Below are positions 60,943 through 64,000 of a DNA stretch of 64,000 nucleotides, one piece after another. The stretch covers positions 1 through 64,000 of the forward strand of contig NZ_FUWW01000004.1 of NCBI RefSeq assembly GCF_900167205.1, given 5' to 3'. Origin of the DNA: Eubacterium coprostanoligenes (GTDB lineage Bacteria > Bacillota > Clostridia > Oscillospirales > Acutalibacteraceae). A program made the translations under genes and the position numbers. Numbering within the stretch: position 1 is the first letter of the stretch; every line of letters begins with the position of its first letter. The notes beneath the pieces were generated by a model. It was not told where the DNA came from. It was given only the letters and a program-made list of their open reading frames with translations, and ran no database searches.

Positions 60943-61553
60943 TGAAAGTTATCAGCGAAAAATTCGGCTCAATGGATAATAATTGCAGCCTGATTATTGA
61001 TGAAAAAACAAATCAAAGCGCACTTGTCGATTGCAACGAGTTCAGTCAAAAAATGATTGATATGATCGGTGATACCGACCTTAAATATATACTTTTGACC
61101 CATGGTCACTTTGACCATATAATAGGTGCAAGGGACACAAAAGCGAAGTACGGCGCAAAGGTTGTCATCAGCAGTGAAGACAAGCCTATGCTCTCATCTT
61201 CAAAACTTTCTCTTGCGGCATTTTGCAATGCTCCTCAAAATGATGTTGAGGCAGATGTTGTTGTCGCTGACGGTGACGAAATAACCCTTGGTGACACCGT
61301 AATAAAAGTTATGTCAACTCCGGGTCACACCTTGGGCAGTGTTTGCTATATTGCAGAAAACTGCATTTTTTCGGGAGACACTTTGTTTTATTGTTCTTGC
61401 GGAAGAACAGACTTTCCGTCAGGCTCGCCTGAACAAATGATGTCATCGCTCCAAAAACTAAAGGCTCTTGACGGCGACTATAAGGTGTACACAGGTCACA
61501 ATAATCTCACCACACTTGATTTTGAACGAAAAAACAATCCGTATATGAAATGA
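60942..61553 (+). CDS. Metallo-beta-lactamase-fold hydrolase (glyoxalase II-like)
   Basis: The 203-aa protein contains the HxHxDH motif in LLTHGHFDHIIGARD, the later ligands in STPGHTLGSVC and FSGDTLF, and YTGHNN. This matches the short YcbL/glyoxalase II-like hydrolases often encoded between dtd and hemZ in Clostridia. Probable thioester or related hydrolase; the substrate is unknown. Coupled to dtd by one-base overlap. Confidence 0.9.
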   Translation: MKVISEKFGSMDNNCSLIIDEKTNQSALVDCNEFSQKMIDMIGDTDLKYILLTHGHFDHIIGARDTKAKYGAKVVISSEDKPMLSSSKLSLAAFCNAPQNDVEADVVVADGDEITLGDTVIKVMSTPGHTLGSVCYIAENCIFSGDTLFYCSCGRTDFPSGSPEQMMSSLQKLKALDGDYKVYTGHNNLTTLDFERKNNPYMK

Positions 61554-61557
61554 TTTT

Positions 61558-62982
61558 ATGATAATTAAGAATATAAACCACGACGCATCCTATCACACAG
61601 AAAAAATCGCAGTTATGTTTTTTCCTCTGGAAAAACTGAAATTTGACGGTGACGACAATGTTGTGATAGAAACTAAAAAAGAAAATAATCTCCTTTCGGT
61701 AAGAGTAAAGGCTTATTCCCGATTGCTCGAAAAAATATATGAACTCAAAGAAAATGACGATGTAACTCATTCGTTGTCAATCCTGCTCTATGATACTTTG
61801 AGCGAACTCACAGGCTACACGCTTCCGTGGGGAATACTTTACGGAGTCCGCCCTGCAAGACTTATGCACTCAACTGTTGAAAAAATGGGAGTTGACAATG
61901 CGGTTAAAAAGTTCCTGTCTGATAAAGTGGAACAGAAAAAAATCGACCTCGCTCTGTCTGTTATGGAACGGGAAAATAAGATAATTGCACTTTCTCGTGA
62001 CAATTCGTTTTCGCTTTATGTGTCAATCCCGTTTTGCCCGAGTAGATGTTCCTATTGTTCATTTGTGTCGCACAGCATTGCAAATGCAAAGGACTTAATT
62101 GCTCCTTATGTTGAACTGCTGTGCAAGGAACTTGTGCATATCGGCAAAATTGCAAACGACCTCGGATTGAGGCTTGAGTCAATTTATTTTGGTGGCGGCA
62201 CTCCCACAACACTTTCTGCCGAGCAACTCGATATTCTTCTTTCAACTATTGAGGGCAATTTTGATTTGTCAACTTTGAGGGAATACACTGTTGAGGCAGG
62301 CAGACCCGATACCGTGACAGAGGCAAAACTCAATGCTCTTATGTCGTATAATGTGTCAAGAATAAGCATAAATCCGCAAACTTTTAATGATGATGTGCTC
62401 AATGCGATCGGCAGACGGCACACTTCTGCCCAAACGATTGATGCCTATGAACTTGCACGCAAGGTTGGGTTTGACAATATCAATATGGATTTTATCGCTG
62501 GGCTTAATACCGACACTCCGGAGAGCTTTAAGCAAAGCATAGACACCGCTGTGTCGCTTGCTCCCGAAAGTATCACGGTGCATAATTTGGCGCTGAAATC
62601 TGCAGCTTTCCTATGTACTGAAAATGAATTCTTCGATTTGACCGAGCGTAGCAATGCTTCAAAAATGGTGGATTATTCATATAAGGCTATGATTGAAAAC
62701 GGCTATAATCCGTACTATATGTATCGTCAAAGCAAATCCCTCGGTAATCTTGAAAATGTCGGATATGCAAAAGACGGTTTTGATTGTCTCTATAATGTCT
62801 TTATGATGGACGAAACACACACGGTGCTTGCCGCCGGTGCAGGAGCAGTCACAAAACTCAAAAATCCACAGACCGCTCATATTGAAAGAATATATAATTA
62901 TAAGTATCCTTATGAGTATCTCAACAATTTTGATGAGGTTTTATCACGCAAGAAAGGTATAATTGATTTCTATAGTGAATAA
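61558..62982 (+). CDS. hemZ: HemZ: radical SAM coproporphyrinogen dehydrogenase-like protein
   Basis: The 474-aa protein has an N-terminal HemZ-specific region with LPWGILYGVRPARLMH. The radical SAM cluster motif is SIPFCPSRCSYCSF (Cys-x3-Cys-x2-Cys), with YFGGGTPTTLSAEQL, RISINPQTFNDDVLNAIGR and NMDFIAGL following. It belongs to the HemZ branch of the HemN family, implicated in oxygen-independent coproporphyrinogen III oxidation, although some HemN-like proteins handle heme instead. It is the last gene of the his-recJ-relA run, starting 4 nt after the MBL gene. Confidence 0.93.
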   Translation: MIIKNINHDASYHTEKIAVMFFPLEKLKFDGDDNVVIETKKENNLLSVRVKAYSRLLEKIYELKENDDVTHSLSILLYDTLSELTGYTLPWGILYGVRPARLMHSTVEKMGVDNAVKKFLSDKVEQKKIDLALSVMERENKIIALSRDNSFSLYVSIPFCPSRCSYCSFVSHSIANAKDLIAPYVELLCKELVHIGKIANDLGLRLESIYFGGGTPTTLSAEQLDILLSTIEGNFDLSTLREYTVEAGRPDTVTEAKLNALMSYNVSRISINPQTFNDDVLNAIGRRHTSAQTIDAYELARKVGFDNINMDFIAGLNTDTPESFKQSIDTAVSLAPESITVHNLALKSAAFLCTENEFFDLTERSNASKMVDYSYKAMIENGYNPYYMYRQSKSLGNLENVGYAKDGFDCLYNVFMMDETHTVLAAGAGAVTKLKNPQTAHIERIYNYKYPYEYLNNFDEVLSRKKGIIDFYSE

Positions 62983-63020
62983 ATTTGTATAAATACACTT
63001 ATGACAGTATGTACAAATTT
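62981..63020. repeat. Inverted repeat after hemZ
   Basis: AAATTTGTA (62981-62989) and TACAAATTT (63012-63020) form a 9-bp inverted repeat with a 22-nt spacer, overlapping the hemZ stop. There is no T tail, so it is not an obvious terminator. It could be a regulatory site for the downstream promoter. Confidence 0.4.
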
Positions 63021-63041
63021 CACTAATAATCACATTTGGTA

Positions 63042-63070
63042 TTGCATTAAATTACATATTGTAATATAAT
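63042..63070 (+). promoter_or_regulatory. Promoter of the 142-aa unknown gene
   Basis: TTGCAT (63042-63047), 17-nt spacer and perfect TATAAT (63065-63070), with a short leader and AAAGAGGTG before the ATG at 63091. Confidence 0.8.
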
Positions 63071-63090
63071 GATATCAAAGAGGTGTAATT

Positions 63091-63519
63091 ATGCGAAATT
63101 TTAACGATGTATTGAATTCTGTTGACGAGGCTATCAATAACGCAAAAAAGAATGGCTCTATTGATGAAGTTATCAATAAAACCAAGGAATATGCCAAAAA
63201 GAGTGCCCAGGCAATAGAAATTTCCCGTAAAAGAATAGAACTTCTTGATACAAAAACCAAGCTTGCCAAAGCATACGAAAAATATGGCAAACTTCAGTTT
63301 AACATTTATGACGGCGGTGAGGTTAGTCAAGATGAGCTTGAAGCAACTTGTGAAGAGATCATTATGCTCAAAAGTCAGTCCGAATTTTTAGAGGCAGAAA
63401 TTGAAGCATTCAAGGAAGCAGTTGCAGCTCAGGTTGATGCCAAGGTCAATCCAAAAAAGGACGAAGATGTTGTTGTTAACGACATTGATGTAGAAGTTGT
63501 TGATTCTGAGTCGGAATAA
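63091..63519 (+). CDS. Unknown small acidic, predicted coiled-coil cytoplasmic protein
   Basis: The 142-aa protein is almost all predicted helix: NFNDVLNSVDEAINNAKK, a Lys-rich stretch (AKKSAQAIEISRKRIELLDT), then EEIIMLKSQSEFLEAEIEAF, and a strongly acidic tail (NDIDVEVVDSESE). No signal peptide or membrane span is seen. I do not recognise a family with certainty. It is monocistronic, with its own strong promoter and a good terminator, suggesting substantial expression. Confidence 0.8.
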   Translation: MRNFNDVLNSVDEAINNAKKNGSIDEVINKTKEYAKKSAQAIEISRKRIELLDTKTKLAKAYEKYGKLQFNIYDGGEVSQDELEATCEEIIMLKSQSEFLEAEIEAFKEAVAAQVDAKVNPKKDEDVVVNDIDVEVVDSESE

Positions 63520-63537
63520 TATACAAATAATTTTTTT

Positions 63538-63567
63538 AGACGGTGTATTTGCACCGTCTTTTTTTGT
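63538..63567 (+). terminator. Terminator of the 142-aa unknown gene
   Basis: Stem AGACGGTG/CACCGTCT with a 6-nt loop and TTTTTTT after it. It lies 18 nt after the stop. Confidence 0.9.
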
Positions 63568-63577
63568 TGGTGATTTT

Positions 63578-64000
63578 GTGTCCTTAAAGAGTAAATATCT
63601 TTCATCTGCCTTTGTTTTGCTTGTGTCCACTGTGATTGTTAAGGTCATCGGAGCTGTGTATAAAATTCCGTTGACCGCATATATCGGCGGTGTGGGCAGG
63701 GGATATTTTGCCTATGCCTATAATCTTTGCTTGCCTGTTCATGCAATCACTATGGGGGCTTTCCCAATTGCGTTGTCAAAACTTGTCAGTACTTATAATT
63801 CAAAGGGCGACACTCAAATGGTGCTGTCGCTGAAAAAAGGCTCACTCGGATTGTTTACTGTAGTCGGTGCTGTCGGTATGTTTGTTTTGATTTGTGTTGC
63901 AAAGCCGTATTCCGATTTGATTGCCCATTCACCTAAGGCGCTTTATACTGCTCTTGTGCTTGCTCCGTCTGTGCTGTTTTCTTGTATGGGTGCGTCTTAT
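63578..64000 (+). CDS. SpoVB/MurJ-like polysaccharide flippase, N-terminal part (cut by window end)
   Basis: A GTG at 63578 follows GGTGAT and opens a frame that stays open to the window end (141 codons). It reads SLKSKYLSSAFVLLVSTVIV, KVIGAVYKIPLTAYIGG, GRGYFAYAYNLCLP and GAFPIALSKLVSTYN. This is the N-terminal start of MOP-family flippases of the SpoVB/MurJ type in Firmicutes (PST/MATE-like fold, about 14 membrane spans). Such proteins move lipid-linked wall or spore-cortex precursors across the membrane. Whether it is SpoVB or a MurJ/Amj-type paralogue needs the missing C-terminus. Confidence 0.85.
   Translation, partial: MSLKSKYLSSAFVLLVSTVIVKVIGAVYKIPLTAYIGGVGRGYFAYAYNLCLPVHAITMGAFPIALSKLVSTYNSKGDTQMVLSLKKGSLGLFTVVGAVGMFVLICVAKPYSDLIAHSPKALYTALVLAPSVLFSCMGASY

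Overview
The window is AT-rich bacterial DNA whose gene content and order point to a Gram-positive member of the class Clostridia, most likely a gut Oscillospiraceae/Ruminococcaceae type. The evidence is a Firmicutes-style dcw cluster, the Clostridial blocks pyrH-frr-uppS-cdsA-dxr-rseP-ispG-polC and recJ-relA-dtd-MBL-hemZ, gatCAB directly behind aspS, a meso-diaminopimelate type MurE, and secreted proteins with Cys-rich repeats and a dockerin-like calcium loop. The taxonomic call is inference; there is no rRNA in the window.

Layout. 1-400: a multi-hairpin dispersed repeat. 400-2770: a DUF2975 / small HTH / DUF4173-like membrane cassette. 2930-7910: aspS-gatC-gatA-gatB, which together suggest indirect charging of tRNA-Asn. 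7980-9390: a GPH-type sugar:cation symporter on the minus strand. 9560-23860: the dcw division and wall cluster (mraZ, rsmH, ftsL-like, PASTA-PBP, murE, murF, mraY, ftsW, murG, murA, divIB, ftsZ), without murD and ftsA. 24200-25330: TetR regulator and YfcE phosphodiesterase (minus strand). 25390-26240: three tiny unknown genes. 26300-28640: lgt-folD-pncC. 28714-28789: tRNA-Thr(CGU).

An accessory region follows the tRNA (about 28.8-40.9 kb). It holds an IS1182-type transposase remnant fused to a broken araC end, a 1193-aa secreted protein, a 36-aa peptide gene overlapping a lipoprotein gene, an AraC regulator, an APH-fold kinase, a decayed alpha/beta hydrolase, mltG, and a large secreted LRR/Cys-repeat/dockerin-like protein. 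It closes with a second, inverted copy of the repeat found at the window start.

41.0-51.2 kb is the housekeeping block pyrH to polC. The PolC lacks the proofreading exonuclease domain that normally interrupts its PHP domain. 51.2-56.2 kb is a histidine operon that starts with a HisZ-HisG fusion and runs hisD-B-A-I-E, with hisC, hisH and hisF absent. 56.2-63.0 kb is recJ-relA-dtd-MBL hydrolase-hemZ, then a small predicted coiled-coil protein gene and the start of a SpoVB/MurJ-like flippase cut by the window end.

Most interesting points: the exonuclease-less PolC; the secreted protein / 36-aa peptide / lipoprotein / AraC cassette flanked by inverted araC ends; the repeat pair with a compensatory-changing hairpin; the HisZG fusion in an incomplete his operon with a palindromic, SD-poor leader; and the three-gene cassette of tiny proteins before lgt.
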